Assembly (NCBI GenBank): GCA_040752215.1
Contig: JBFMEX010000016.1
Span: 1 to 6,857, forward strand
Direction of reading: 5' to 3'
DNA length: 6,857 nt
From: JBFMEX01 sp040752215
GTDB lineage: Bacteria > Pseudomonadota > Alphaproteobacteria > Rhizobiales > Hyphomicrobiaceae
Below are positions 1-6,057 of the stretch, one piece after another. Position numbers and translations under genes: made by a program. The notes under the pieces were generated by a model that saw only the letters and a list, made by a program, of their open reading frames with translations, did no database searches and was not told the DNA's origin. Positions within the stretch are counted from its first letter, which is position 1; each line of letters starts with the position of its first letter.

Positions 1-45
1 AAGAACGACCGGTGTGCGGTCCTTGCGTATCTCCAGCGCAGCCAT
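1..45 (-). CDS. 5' end of a minus-strand gene, possibly IS630-type transposase (partial)
   Basis: An ATG at 45-43 on the minus strand opens a frame that runs off the window edge; the 15 visible residues are MAALEIRKDRTPVVL. A strong Shine-Dalgarno (GGAGG) ends 5 bases before the ATG, which is the main reason for calling a real start. The N-terminus resembles, from memory, the start of IS630-family transposases, where a short basic stretch precedes a helix-turn-helix, but 15 residues cannot settle a family. If this is an insertion sequence, its end should lie within 46-249; I could not identify a terminal inverted repeat because the other end is outside the window. The start is fairly secure; the product is a guess. 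Confidence 0.45.
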   Translation of the reverse strand, partial: MAALEIRKDRTPVVL

Positions 46-249
46 GATGCCCTCCGTCGAATCAGCGACCAGAGGGAACCATGGAGGGTGGCCTCTCGTG
101 AACCGCCACCGCGCAACAGGAGTCGATAAAATCATTGGGCGGTATCATTGAGGCGCGACGAGCGTCGCAGGCGTCGCGCCCCCTCGCCCGGCGCGGCAGA
201 TCGGTCATGAGACGGGAACGTCGGGTGCCCGCGTGCGCAACCGCCCGGC
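46..249. other. Intergenic region with hairpin and short direct repeat
   Basis: This gap separates the 3' end of the coiled-coil gene from the start of the partial gene at the left edge. It holds two visible structures: an 8-bp perfect inverted repeat (152-159 with 173-180) and a tandem 7-bp direct repeat ATCATTG at 131-137 and 144-150. No convincing -35/-10 pair is visible for the left-edge gene. Part of the gap may belong to an insertion element if that gene is a transposase. Confidence 0.5.
152..180 (-). terminator. Candidate stem-loop downstream of the coiled-coil gene
   Basis: GGCGCGAC at 152-159 pairs perfectly with GTCGCGCC at 173-180 around a 13-base loop. It lies 70 to 98 bases past the stop of the minus-strand gene ending at 250, so it could end that transcript. 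A T-rich stretch (ATTTTATC on the minus strand) comes only about 20 bases after the stem, so it is not a classical intrinsic terminator. An alternative inner pairing (GCGAC/GTCGC) also exists. Confidence 0.3.
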
Positions 250-1731
250 TCACGCCGAGGTCTTGTCGAGCCCGGTGATGCGATCGATGAGGCCGCCTCG
301 GCGGTGGGGCTTCGGCTCGCCGACGACGGCGGCCGCGGACTCGGCGGGGGCGGCCTCGCCGCTCTTGGCACTCGCGCTGTCGTCGGTGCCACCCTCCAGC
401 GCCTTCAGGAAGCCGCTGACGCGCTTGCCGTCGTCGGCCGCCGCCGGCTCGTCGGCGACCAGCTTCGGCACGGCGACGAGGCGCGGCTCGGCGATGCGCT
501 CGGAGAGCGGCTTGCGCATCGGCTCGACCGTCGCCTTGCGTGCCTGCGCGCTCGCCGGCAGCGTGCCGGCGCCGAGCCGGCGCATCTCGTCGCGAAAATG
601 CGCGGCCTGGCGGGCGAGCCGCTCGTTCGCCGCCGCCACCTCGGCGCGCAAAGTCTGGATCGTGGAGGCTTGGCTGCTCGTCTCGGCCTCGAGTGCGGAC
701 AGGCGCGCCTTCATGCTGATCTTGCTGTCCTTGATCGCCTTGTCGTCCTTGTCGGCGCCCTCGTAGGCGGCGAGCGCCGCCTTGAGCCGGGCGATCTCGG
801 CGGCCTGATCCTGCGTGGCGGCCTTGAGCGTGCGCGCCTCACGGTCGAGCGCCTCGTGGCCCGCCTTGCCGGCCTCGGCCGACGACTTGACCGCGCGCAG
901 CGCATCCTCGGCCTCGGCGAGGTCGCTGCGAAGCCGCTTGATCTCCTCCTCGGCGCGGACCGAGGCGCCGGCGAGCCCGCTGCCGCCACTCGCCGCCGCG
1001 CGTCCCTCGGTCGCTGCCTCGGCGACCGCTCCGCCCTGCCGCACCAGCAGCCCCTGCAGGCGTGACACGAGGGCCGCCTGCTCGCGCGTCTTGGCGCGCA
1101 GTGCCTCGATCTCCGAGCGCAGCGCAACCTCGCCGTCGAAGCGCGGGTCGCCGAGCCCCTCGCGGTTGCGGGCGGCGCGGGTCGTCAGCGCGGCATTCAG
1201 TCGATGCAGCTCGTCGCGCTGCTGGGTGTTGATCTGCGTCGCCTCCTCGAGCGCGCGCGAGTGGCTCGACGCGGTCTCCGAGAGCTGGGCGATCTCGCGG
1301 TCGCGCTGTGCCAGCATCCGCTTGGCCTCGCCGAGACGCTGCTCGACCTTGGGCAGGCGGTCGGTGATAGTCTGCTCGAGCACGCGGCGCGCATTCTCGT
1401 GCTCCTCGAGCGAGGTGCGCAGACGGGCGACCTCGCCCTCGAGGCCGCTGATGGCGGCGTCGCGGCGATTGAGCTCGATGCGCTGGCGGGCGGCGGCGAG
1501 CGCGTCCTTCTCGGCGCGCTGCTCGAGCTCGTGGATGTGGACCGCGAATTCGGCGCGCAGACGGTCCTTGTCGGCGCGGATCTCGGTCTCGGTGAGCGGC
1601 AGCGAGCGGCGCAGCTCCTCGGTCGCCAGACGGGCGGCACGGTTGCGGTAGAACGGCGCCAGCAGCAGCACCAGCAGGGCCGCCACCAGGAAGCCGAGCG
1701 CCACCAGCATCGCCGTGTGGATGGTGATCAC
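250..1731 (-). CDS. Membrane-anchored coiled-coil protein, function unknown
   Basis: A protein of about 493 residues with one N-terminal membrane segment (about residues 7-27, rich in Leu/Val/Ala) followed at once by basic residues (YRNR), which predicts the bulk lies in the cytoplasm. Residues about 35-360 are Glu/Arg/Leu/Ala-rich with heptad-like spacing, typical of a long coiled coil. The C-terminal third is Ala/Pro-rich and probably disordered, ending in a basic tail (RRGGLIDRITGLDKTSA). I recall similar unnamed proteins in Bradyrhizobium-type genomes, but no function. Start choice: the Shine-Dalgarno GGGAG sits too close to an upstream TTG (1737) and is spaced 4 bases from a GTG at 1734 and 7 from a GTG at 1731; I chose 1731. 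The layout resembles envelope or division scaffold proteins, but that is only an analogy. Confidence 0.85.
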   Translation of the reverse strand: MITIHTAMLVALGFLVAALLVLLLAPFYRNRAARLATEELRRSLPLTETEIRADKDRLRAEFAVHIHELEQRAEKDALAAARQRIELNRRDAAISGLEGEVARLRTSLEEHENARRVLEQTITDRLPKVEQRLGEAKRMLAQRDREIAQLSETASSHSRALEEATQINTQQRDELHRLNAALTTRAARNREGLGDPRFDGEVALRSEIEALRAKTREQAALVSRLQGLLVRQGGAVAEAATEGRAAASGGSGLAGASVRAEEEIKRLRSDLAEAEDALRAVKSSAEAGKAGHEALDREARTLKAATQDQAAEIARLKAALAAYEGADKDDKAIKDSKISMKARLSALEAETSSQASTIQTLRAEVAAANERLARQAAHFRDEMRRLGAGTLPASAQARKATVEPMRKPLSERIAEPRLVAVPKLVADEPAAADDGKRVSGFLKALEGGTDDSASAKSGEAAPAESAAAVVGEPKPHRRGGLIDRITGLDKTSA

Positions 1732-1966
1732 CACCAATCTCCCAGTCCGCGCTCCGCCGGCCCGGCCGTTCCCGGCATCACATCCGGCCGCCCCGCGGCC
1801 AACCGCCCCGGTGTCCAGCCGAGCCCCGATCGCGAGAACCCTAGCCGGTTCGATCGCGGACGATCAACTGCGGAACGCTCTTTTCCCGTTGCCGGCGCGA
1901 TTCCGGCCACAGCCGGCTGCGGCCGCCGAGGGCCACCGACGGCCGGTGCTGCGCCGAGACGGGCGC
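1732..1966. other. Intergenic region between eipA-like gene and coiled-coil gene
   Basis: This gap of about 235 bases contains small hairpins just after the eipA-like stop, such as CCGGC at 1903-1907 pairing with GCCGG at 1912-1916, none followed by a T-run. It also holds two direct copies of CGATCGCG (1827-1834 and 1851-1858) flanking the possible -10 element of the coiled-coil gene. Long open frames crossing this gap look like high-GC shadows. Confidence 0.5.
1838..1867 (-). promoter_or_regulatory. Candidate housekeeping promoter for the coiled-coil gene
   Basis: On the minus strand, TTGATC (1867-1862) and TAGGGT (1843-1838) are separated by 18 bases, a reasonable match to alphaproteobacterial sigma-70-type promoters. 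Transcription would begin near 1831 and give a leader of about 100 bases before the GTG at 1731. The copies of CGATCGCG that overlap the spacer and start region could be an operator. This is pattern matching only. Confidence 0.35.
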
Positions 1967-2857
1967 TCAGAACGGGTTCCAGGTCGGCGCACGCGTGTAT
2001 TTCAGGTAGCCCACGTTGGCGCCGAGCCTGAGGCCGACTCCGGAGCGTATCGGGGCCAGCGTCACGTCGCCGTTCTTCTGGAATTGGATCGACACGCCGC
2101 CGACCAGATAGGCCGAGCCCTGCACGCCGCCATAGCGCTCGTAGATGTCGGAGGGATCGCGCAGGTTGTAGACGAGGACCATGGTCTTCGAACCCTCGCC
2201 GCCGAAGTCGTAGCCGACCGAAGGCCCCTGCCAGTAGACTTTGTGGGTGCCGGCGTCCTTGGTGTAGAGCGTGCCCTCGCCGTAGCGCAGCCCGGCCACG
2301 AACGCGCCGCCGGCATCCTCGCCGAGGATGTAGCCGTTGGGCCGGCCGGCCTTCTGGAAGGCATACTCGACCACGCTGGCGAGGCCCTGGCTGATCGACC
2401 CGAAGAAGCCGTGGCCGGCCTGCATGATCTCGCTCTGCGAGAACGAGCCCTGCTGGTCGGCGACCGGCACGTCGGTGCCGGGGCGATAGGTCTCGCGCTC
2501 GTAGGGCTCTCCGTAGCCGGCAGAATCGCGCACCGGTGGGCCATTGTTGTAGGTGCTGGAGCTGCCGTAGCCACCCGAGCCGCCGTTGTCGTAACCGCGC
2601 GGCGGCGGCCGATAGGCGTCGTCGGCGCGCGCACCATAGTCGGCCGGGGGACGGTAGGCGTCGCTGCCGCGAGCATCGCTCGAGCGATACGCGTCCTCCA
2701 CTCGCGTGGCGCCGCCCGGGCCATAGGCGTCGTCGCGGGCATAACGCTCGCCGTCCCGCTGCCACGGCAGCGGCTCCTGCGCGTGGAGCGGGCTGCTCAC
2801 AAGCACCATCGCGGCCAGGGCAAGCCCGGCCGCCTTCCTCCAGTTCAGCGTCGGCAT
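1967..2857 (-). CDS. eipA: DUF1134 / EipA-family envelope integrity protein
   Basis: A secreted periplasmic protein of 296 residues. Residues 1-26 form a signal peptide: basic WRK, a hydrophobic core, and an SPLHA-Q cleavage site. Residues about 27-138 are a Tyr/Asp/Arg/Gly/Pro-rich linker with four DAY[RG] units (43-46, 55-58, 66-69, 80-83) and a Gly/Ser stretch. Residues about 139-296 are the conserved DUF1134 domain, recognised by segments such as GFFGSISQGLASVVEYAF, GYILGEDAGGAFVAGLRYG and GPSVGYDFGGEGSK. The family includes Brucella EipA, a small beta-barrel protein needed for cell-envelope integrity. The frame extends upstream to an ATG at 2911, but the signal peptide and a GAGGGA Shine-Dalgarno 9 bases before 2857 decide the start. 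The long linker is unusual for this family as I know it. The large inverted repeat upstream may affect its expression. Confidence 0.92.
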   Translation of the reverse strand: MPTLNWRKAAGLALAAMVLVSSPLHAQEPLPWQRDGERYARDDAYGPGGATRVEDAYRSSDARGSDAYRPPADYGARADDAYRPPPRGYDNGGSGGYGSSSTYNNGPPVRDSAGYGEPYERETYRPGTDVPVADQQGSFSQSEIMQAGHGFFGSISQGLASVVEYAFQKAGRPNGYILGEDAGGAFVAGLRYGEGTLYTKDAGTHKVYWQGPSVGYDFGGEGSKTMVLVYNLRDPSDIYERYGGVQGSAYLVGGVSIQFQKNGDVTLAPIRSGVGLRLGANVGYLKYTRAPTWNPF

Positions 2858-3150
2858 CTGTCGACGTCCCTCGATTGGTCGCCGGTGTGGTGATCGAGAA
2901 GTTCGCGACATACTTGTCGGCTTGGTGGCGAGGCGGACTTCTCGATCATCACACTTGCGTCTGATAGGGCACCGGATTCACCAACACTCTACGACCTCCG
3001 CCCGGGGATCGAGCGATTGGCCCAGAACACGAGCGAGCGTCGTCGCAGAGGCGAATCGCGCGGCCCCGTTGGCCGTTAGGATTGTGCGACAAGTATTGCC
3101 AAAGTGTGGCCGAGCCCGCGGCAGCGGGACCGGCCGCGCCGACCGGCGCC
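2858..3150. other. Intergenic region between antiporter pseudogene and eipA
   Basis: This gap of 293 bases carries no gene I can support. It contains the 22-bp-arm inverted repeat (2885-2954) with a nested palindrome, and further left-over GC-rich hairpins near the antiporter stop, for example CCCGC/GCGGG around 3115-3128, without a T-run. The eipA promoter must lie here or further upstream, but I see no convincing -35/-10 pair and no TTAA-type CtrA site. Short open frames crossing the gap lack ribosome binding sites. Confidence 0.5.
2885..2954. repeat. Long inverted repeat with nested palindrome upstream of eipA
   Basis: Arms of 22 bases at 2885-2906 and 2933-2954 match as inverted repeats at 20 of 22 positions, with a perfect 12-bp core TGATCGAGAAGT / ACTTCTCGATCA. 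The 26-base loop begins with a second palindrome, CGACA-TACT-TGTCG (2906-2919). In a plus-strand RNA both arm mismatches become G-U wobbles, so all 22 positions pair; in a minus-strand RNA they would be A-C mismatches. The structure ends 28 bases before the eipA start and just upstream of its Shine-Dalgarno. It could be an operator, a leader hairpin, a small RNA or a dispersed palindromic element. Confidence 0.85.
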
Positions 3151-4147
3151 TCAATGCTCGCGCAGATACAGAACCGTCGCGTTGGCGACGTACATCAAAA
3201 CGAGACCGAGGCTCACCCAGCCCGCAACCTTGAACACCCGCACCTCCGGCCGGTAATGCAGCCCGACCACGCGGCGCCGGTCATGTTGATCGCCGATACG
3301 CCGCTCACCGCGTGCGCCGGCGAAACGAGCGAGAGCAGCGGGCCCTCGACGTAGGCGATGTCGTCGATGGCGAGTACGAGCATATTGAACAGGTTGGAGC
3401 CGAACAGGTTGCCGAGGGCGAGATCGGCGGCGCGGCTCTTCAATGCGCCAATCGTCGTGGCCGCCTCCGGCAGCGACGTCGCAATCGCCACCAGGGTCGT
3501 GCCGACGAACGATTGCCCCCAGCCCATGACCTCGGCCAGCCGGATGGCCACGAACGGCCTTGCGAGCGCCGCCGAGACGACCACCGCCGCGGCGGCAGCG
3601 TAGCGACGGATGGCCGAGCGCAACGAGAGCTCACCGGCCGTCTGGAGGCCTGCCTCAAGATTCCTGCCTCGACGCTCCTGGACGAGGACGGCGCCCACGC
3701 GACGAGATAGAGAACGAGGATCGCGGGTGTGGAGATGCCTACGTGGCCGAGCGAGAGCAGGGGCGCATCGCGCGCCAGCAGGCTGAATATGACCAAGCCG
3801 AGCAAGATGATCGAGAAGCCGGCGGAAAGGATGTGGCCGGCGCCGGCCTTGAGGTAGATCGGGGTCTCGCGATGAAGGAGATCGAGCAGCGCGATCAGCA
3901 GCAGATTGAAGACGCAGCTGCCCATGATGTCGCCGAGGGCGATGTCGGGCGCCTTCGCCATCGTCACCGCGGAAAGGCCGGTTACCAACTCCGGCAGCGA
4001 CGTGACCGTGGCGACCAGGATGAACGCGATCCAGGTGCCTCCAATCCCCGTCCGCCTGGCGATCATGTCGCCATAGCAGGCCAGCAGATAGCCCGCGACG
4101 ACGATTGTGGCCGAGCCGGCGAGGAACATCGACCAGGCGATCAGCAC
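3151..4147 (-). pseudogene. Sodium/calcium antiporter (CaCA family), two frameshifts
   Basis: This is an inner-membrane cation/Ca2+ exchanger of the CaCA superfamily (Na_Ca_ex domains). The first part (4147 to about 3697) contains the first alpha repeat, with TSLPELVTG and ALGDIMGSCVFN. The frame then shifts near 3694-3697 to one that carries the second repeat, TSLPEAATT and ALGNLFGSNLFN. It shifts again near 3270-3278 to one reading VVGLHYRPEVRVF and a last membrane helix, ending at a TGA at 3153-3151. Each shift equals one missing base; adding one base at each site gives an uninterrupted protein of about 332 residues with ten likely membrane helices, the normal size. It starts at GTG 4147 with GGAG 7 bases upstream, 27 bases after the cysQ stop, so the two are probably co-transcribed. 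No other disabling change is visible, so either recent inactivation or sequencing error is possible. Confidence 0.85.
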
Positions 4148-4174
4148 GGCGCGACTCCAAGCGAAGCTGCCGTG

Positions 4175-5002
4175 TCAGCGCGCGGGCGGAAGCGGGCCGC
4201 GGCCCCAGGCGACGAAGTGCGGGTTGAGGAAACGGGCGCCGGCCTTGCCGTAGACGAGCGGAGCGCCGTCGAGCGTGGTGACGCTGCCCCCGGCGGCGGC
4301 GAGCACGGCGTGCGCCGCGGCGGTATCCCACTCGCAGGTCGGGCCGAGTCGGGGATAGAGGTCGCCCTCCCCGGCGGCGATCAGGCAGAATTTGAGCGAC
4401 GAGCCGATATGCGTCGCACTGGCGACGTCGTAGCGGGCGAGGAACGCCTCGGTCTCCGGCGAGCGGTGCGAGCGGCTGTCCATCACGACGAGTGCGCGCT
4501 GATCGGGCACTCGGGTGGCGATAGGTTGCAGGTCACAGGCCGCGAGTGAGGCGGTCCCCCGAGCCGGGTCGAGCCGCGCCTGGTAGGCCGCACCGGTACC
4601 GAGCCCCAGGTAGAAGCGATGCGAAGCCGGTGCGTAGACGATGCCGAAAACGGGCTGCCCGCCGGTGACGAGGCCGATATTGATCGTGAACTCCGGCCGG
4701 CGGTCGATGAACTCGCGGGTGCCGTCGAGCGGATCGACGAGAAAGAACGTGTCGCCGATCGCCGGGACCTGGCCGGCGGCCACCTCCTCCTCGGCGACCA
4801 CCGGGACGCTCGGCGCCGCCTCGGCCAGCGCGGCGAGCAGCACCGCTTCGGCGTCACGGTCGGCAGCGGTCACGGGAGAGGCGTCCGCCTTGCGCTCGAT
4901 CTCGACGGCGCCAACGAAGTAGGCCATCTCGATCCGGCCCGCCTCGACCACCGCCGGCAGCAGCGCCTCGGCCAGCGCCCGTCTCTCCTGCTCGATTGCC
5001 AT
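4175..5002 (-). CDS. cysQ: 3'(2'),5'-bisphosphate nucleotidase CysQ
   Basis: A cytoplasmic, Mg2+-dependent phosphatase of the inositol monophosphatase superfamily, 275 residues, the usual CysQ length or slightly longer. CysQ removes the 3'-phosphate from 3'-phosphoadenosine 5'-phosphate, a by-product of sulfate assimilation, giving AMP. Visible motifs in order: KADASPVTAAD at 38-48, the metal-binding acidic cluster EEE at 71-73, the signature DPLDGT at 90-95 followed by REFI, and the C-terminal WDTAAAH with Trp225-Asp226. The DPLDGTREF form and C-terminal AHAVLAAAGG favour CysQ over SuhB-type inositol phosphatases. Start choice: the frame is open far upstream, but AAGGA lies 6 bases before the ATG at 5002 and falls inside the alternative starting at 5023. 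It is divergent from chpT and followed by the antiporter. Confidence 0.93.
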   Translation of the reverse strand: MAIEQERRALAEALLPAVVEAGRIEMAYFVGAVEIERKADASPVTAADRDAEAVLLAALAEAAPSVPVVAEEEVAAGQVPAIGDTFFLVDPLDGTREFIDRRPEFTINIGLVTGGQPVFGIVYAPASHRFYLGLGTGAAYQARLDPARGTASLAACDLQPIATRVPDQRALVVMDSRSHRSPETEAFLARYDVASATHIGSSLKFCLIAAGEGDLYPRLGPTCEWDTAAAHAVLAAAGGSVTTLDGAPLVYGKAGARFLNPHFVAWGRGPLPPAR

Positions 5003-5152
5003 CCGAGTTCCTTCCCTGCACATGGTCACCGGCGGGCCCTGATTCGGGCCGCCGGGCCGAGGCGCCGCCTGCTGGGCTGGATGCCTCCGTGGCGCGGCGG
5101 ACTCAATCGCCCAACAAAAACAATCGCGGACTCGGAACGCACGCGGCAGCCT

Positions 5153-5181
5153 TTGCATCCGGTCGAGGCCGCGTGTATCAA
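5153..5181 (+). promoter_or_regulatory. Candidate promoter for chpT
   Basis: TTGCAT (5153-5158) and TATCAA (5176-5181) are separated by 17 bases, a good fit to a sigma-70-type promoter and among the few AT-richer stretches of the divergent gap. Transcription would begin near 5188, giving a leader of about 110 bases that includes the hairpin at 5224-5240. Confidence 0.4.
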
Positions 5182-5223
5182 AGCAGACCAGATATTTGCA
5201 AGCGGCCCCTGTAGGCTCGCGTG

Positions 5224-5240
5224 GATGCCGGGAAGGCATC
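5224..5240 (+). other. Leader hairpin upstream of chpT
   Basis: GATGCC (5224-5229) pairs perfectly with GGCATC (5235-5240) around a 5-base GGGAA loop. It lies in the presumed untranslated leader, 59 bases before the chpT start. No T-run follows, so it is not an intrinsic terminator. A role in translation or RNA stability is possible but unproven. Confidence 0.4.
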
Positions 5241-5298
5241 GAGCCGCCGCACGCTCGCCCGCCGAGCGCCTCGCATGACGAGCTACAAGGGGATCTCG

Positions 5299-5940
5299 AT
5301 GGAGAATCGCGCGCAACCGACCGATCTAGAGCTCGCAGCACTCATCTCGAGCAAGATCTGTCACGACGTCATCGGCCCGGTCGGCGCCATCTACAACGGC
5401 CTCGAGATACTCGACGAGGACGACGACATCGAGGCCAAGACGTATGCGCTCGACGTGATCCGCAATGTCACCGAGCAGGCTTCCGCGCGGCTGCAGTTCG
5501 CCCGCTTTGCGTTCGGCGCCGCGGGATCGGCCGGATCGCTGATCGACCTCTCCACGGCCGAGCAGATCTCGCGCGGCTTCATCGGCCACGGCAAGCACCG
5601 GCTCGGCTGGACCGGCCTCGCCGGACACATGGTCAAGGACAAGGTCAAGCTGCTGCTCAATCTCGTCGCCAGCGCGATCACGGCACTGCCGCGCGGGGGC
5701 GACATCGAGGTGCTGATGGGCGGGACGGTGGAGGCGCCGAGCTTCCTGATCCGCTGCCGCGGCACCGGCGCACGGCCACCGCAGTACTTGACCGACTTCG
5801 TCGCCGGCAAGCACCCGCCCCAGCTCGACGCGATGACCATCCAGGCCTACTACACTTGGCGCCTCGCCAGCTCGGCCGGGATGAGGCTCGAGATCCTCAA
5901 GGACGGCACCGACATCTTGTTGTCCGCGAAGCCGGCCTGA
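5299..5940 (+). CDS. chpT: Histidine phosphotransferase ChpT
   Basis: A cytoplasmic phosphotransferase of 213 residues. ChpT dimers accept phosphate from the receiver domain of hybrid kinase CckA on a conserved His and pass it to CtrA and CpdR in the alphaproteobacterial cell-cycle relay. The phosphorylated His is His22 in the helix SSKICHDVIGPVGAIYNGLEIL, matching the family signature (CHD..GPVGA..NGLE). The remainder is the degenerate HATPase-like domain, including KDKVKLLLNLVASAITALPRGG and the C-terminal RLASSAGMRLEI; it lacks the ATP-binding N and G boxes of true kinases, as expected. Start choice: the frame is open from 5221 and has an ATG at 5275, but AAGGGG 6 bases before ATG 5299 fits best. 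The length is close to Caulobacter ChpT. It precedes a CheY-like gene by 117 bases, a plausible two-gene signalling unit. Confidence 0.93.
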   Translation: MENRAQPTDLELAALISSKICHDVIGPVGAIYNGLEILDEDDDIEAKTYALDVIRNVTEQASARLQFARFAFGAAGSAGSLIDLSTAEQISRGFIGHGKHRLGWTGLAGHMVKDKVKLLLNLVASAITALPRGGDIEVLMGGTVEAPSFLIRCRGTGARPPQYLTDFVAGKHPPQLDAMTIQAYYTWRLASSAGMRLEILKDGTDILLSAKPA

Positions 5941-5951
5941 GGGCTGGCCGG
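5932..5951 (+). terminator. Weak stem-loop at the chpT stop codon
   Basis: CCGGCC (5932-5937) pairs with GGCCGG (5946-5951) around an 8-base loop containing the stop codon. It is followed by further GC-rich repeats, not a T-run, so if it ends transcription it would need Rho or act as a pause site. Read-through into the response regulator seems possible. Confidence 0.2.
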
Positions 5952-5980
5952 GCCGGGGCGGGCCGGGCGTCAACGGCCGC

Positions 5981-5986
5981 TTAACC
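5981..5986 (+). promoter_or_regulatory. CtrA-type half-site upstream of the response regulator
   Basis: TTAACC at 5981-5986 matches one half of the CtrA consensus TTAA-N7-TTAA, 77 bases before the response regulator ATG. The second half is absent: the bases after the 7-base spacer are CATC. CtrA half-sites occur in alphaproteobacterial promoters, but this six-base match can arise by chance. Confidence 0.25.
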
Positions 5987-6014
5987 AAGATCATCGAGAC
6001 TGCTCCGATCTTTG

Positions 6015-6031
6015 CGGCGCACTCTGCGCCG
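6015..6031 (+). other. Leader hairpin upstream of the response regulator
   Basis: CGGCGCA (6015-6021) pairs perfectly with TGCGCCG (6025-6031) around a CTC loop, extendable by wobble pairs. It lies 26 bases before the response regulator start codon. There is no following T-run. It could be a leader structure or a palindromic protein-binding site. Confidence 0.4.
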
Positions 6032-6057
6032 TGCGTTCGCTGTACGAGGAGCGTTTC

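Larger units (their letters stand above)
5003..5298. other. Divergent intergenic region between cysQ and chpT
   Basis: This gap of 296 bases should hold the promoters of both divergent genes. It contains a candidate plus-strand promoter at 5153-5181, a 6-bp hairpin at 5224-5240 in the presumed chpT leader, and an A-rich patch at 5113-5123 (AACAAAAACAA). A partly overlapping TTGCAA on the minus strand (5200-5195) is a possible but weak -35 element for cysQ. I see no coding sequence here. Confidence 0.5.

Noticed and set aside
233..2031. Long plus-strand open frames opposite the coiled-coil gene (233-766, 304-1065, 815-1651, 1204-2031)
   Set aside because: They are antisense to a clear gene, have repetitive Arg/Ser/Ala or Leu/Gly/Arg composition and no ribosome binding sites; they arise from high third-position GC.
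1715..2893. 392-residue plus-strand open frame opposite eipA, and a 345-residue minus-strand frame overlapping it
   Set aside because: Both overlap a well-recognised DUF1134 gene with signal peptide and Shine-Dalgarno; their products show no domain and have shadow-like composition.
2858..3150. CtrA box upstream of eipA, expected from Brucella
   Set aside because: No TTAA-N7-TTAA or convincing half-site is present in the gap on either strand.
2922..3354. Short plus-strand frames (2922-3233, 3082-3354) in the eipA upstream gap
   Set aside because: No ribosome binding site, no recognisable sequence, and partial overlap with the antiporter 3' end.
3694..3697. Programmed ribosomal frameshift in the antiporter
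   Set aside because: No slippery heptamer or downstream structure is evident, and two shifts would be needed; mutation or sequencing error is simpler.
3213..4331. The 372-residue minus-strand frame read as a single gene starting at 4331
   Set aside because: Its first half is an Arg-rich shadow of cysQ and of the antiporter; only the segment from about 3697 to 3275 is real antiporter sequence.
5003..5341. N-terminal extension of CysQ up to 5341
   Set aside because: The extension has no family similarity and overlaps the chpT start; the Shine-Dalgarno and normal family length support 5002.
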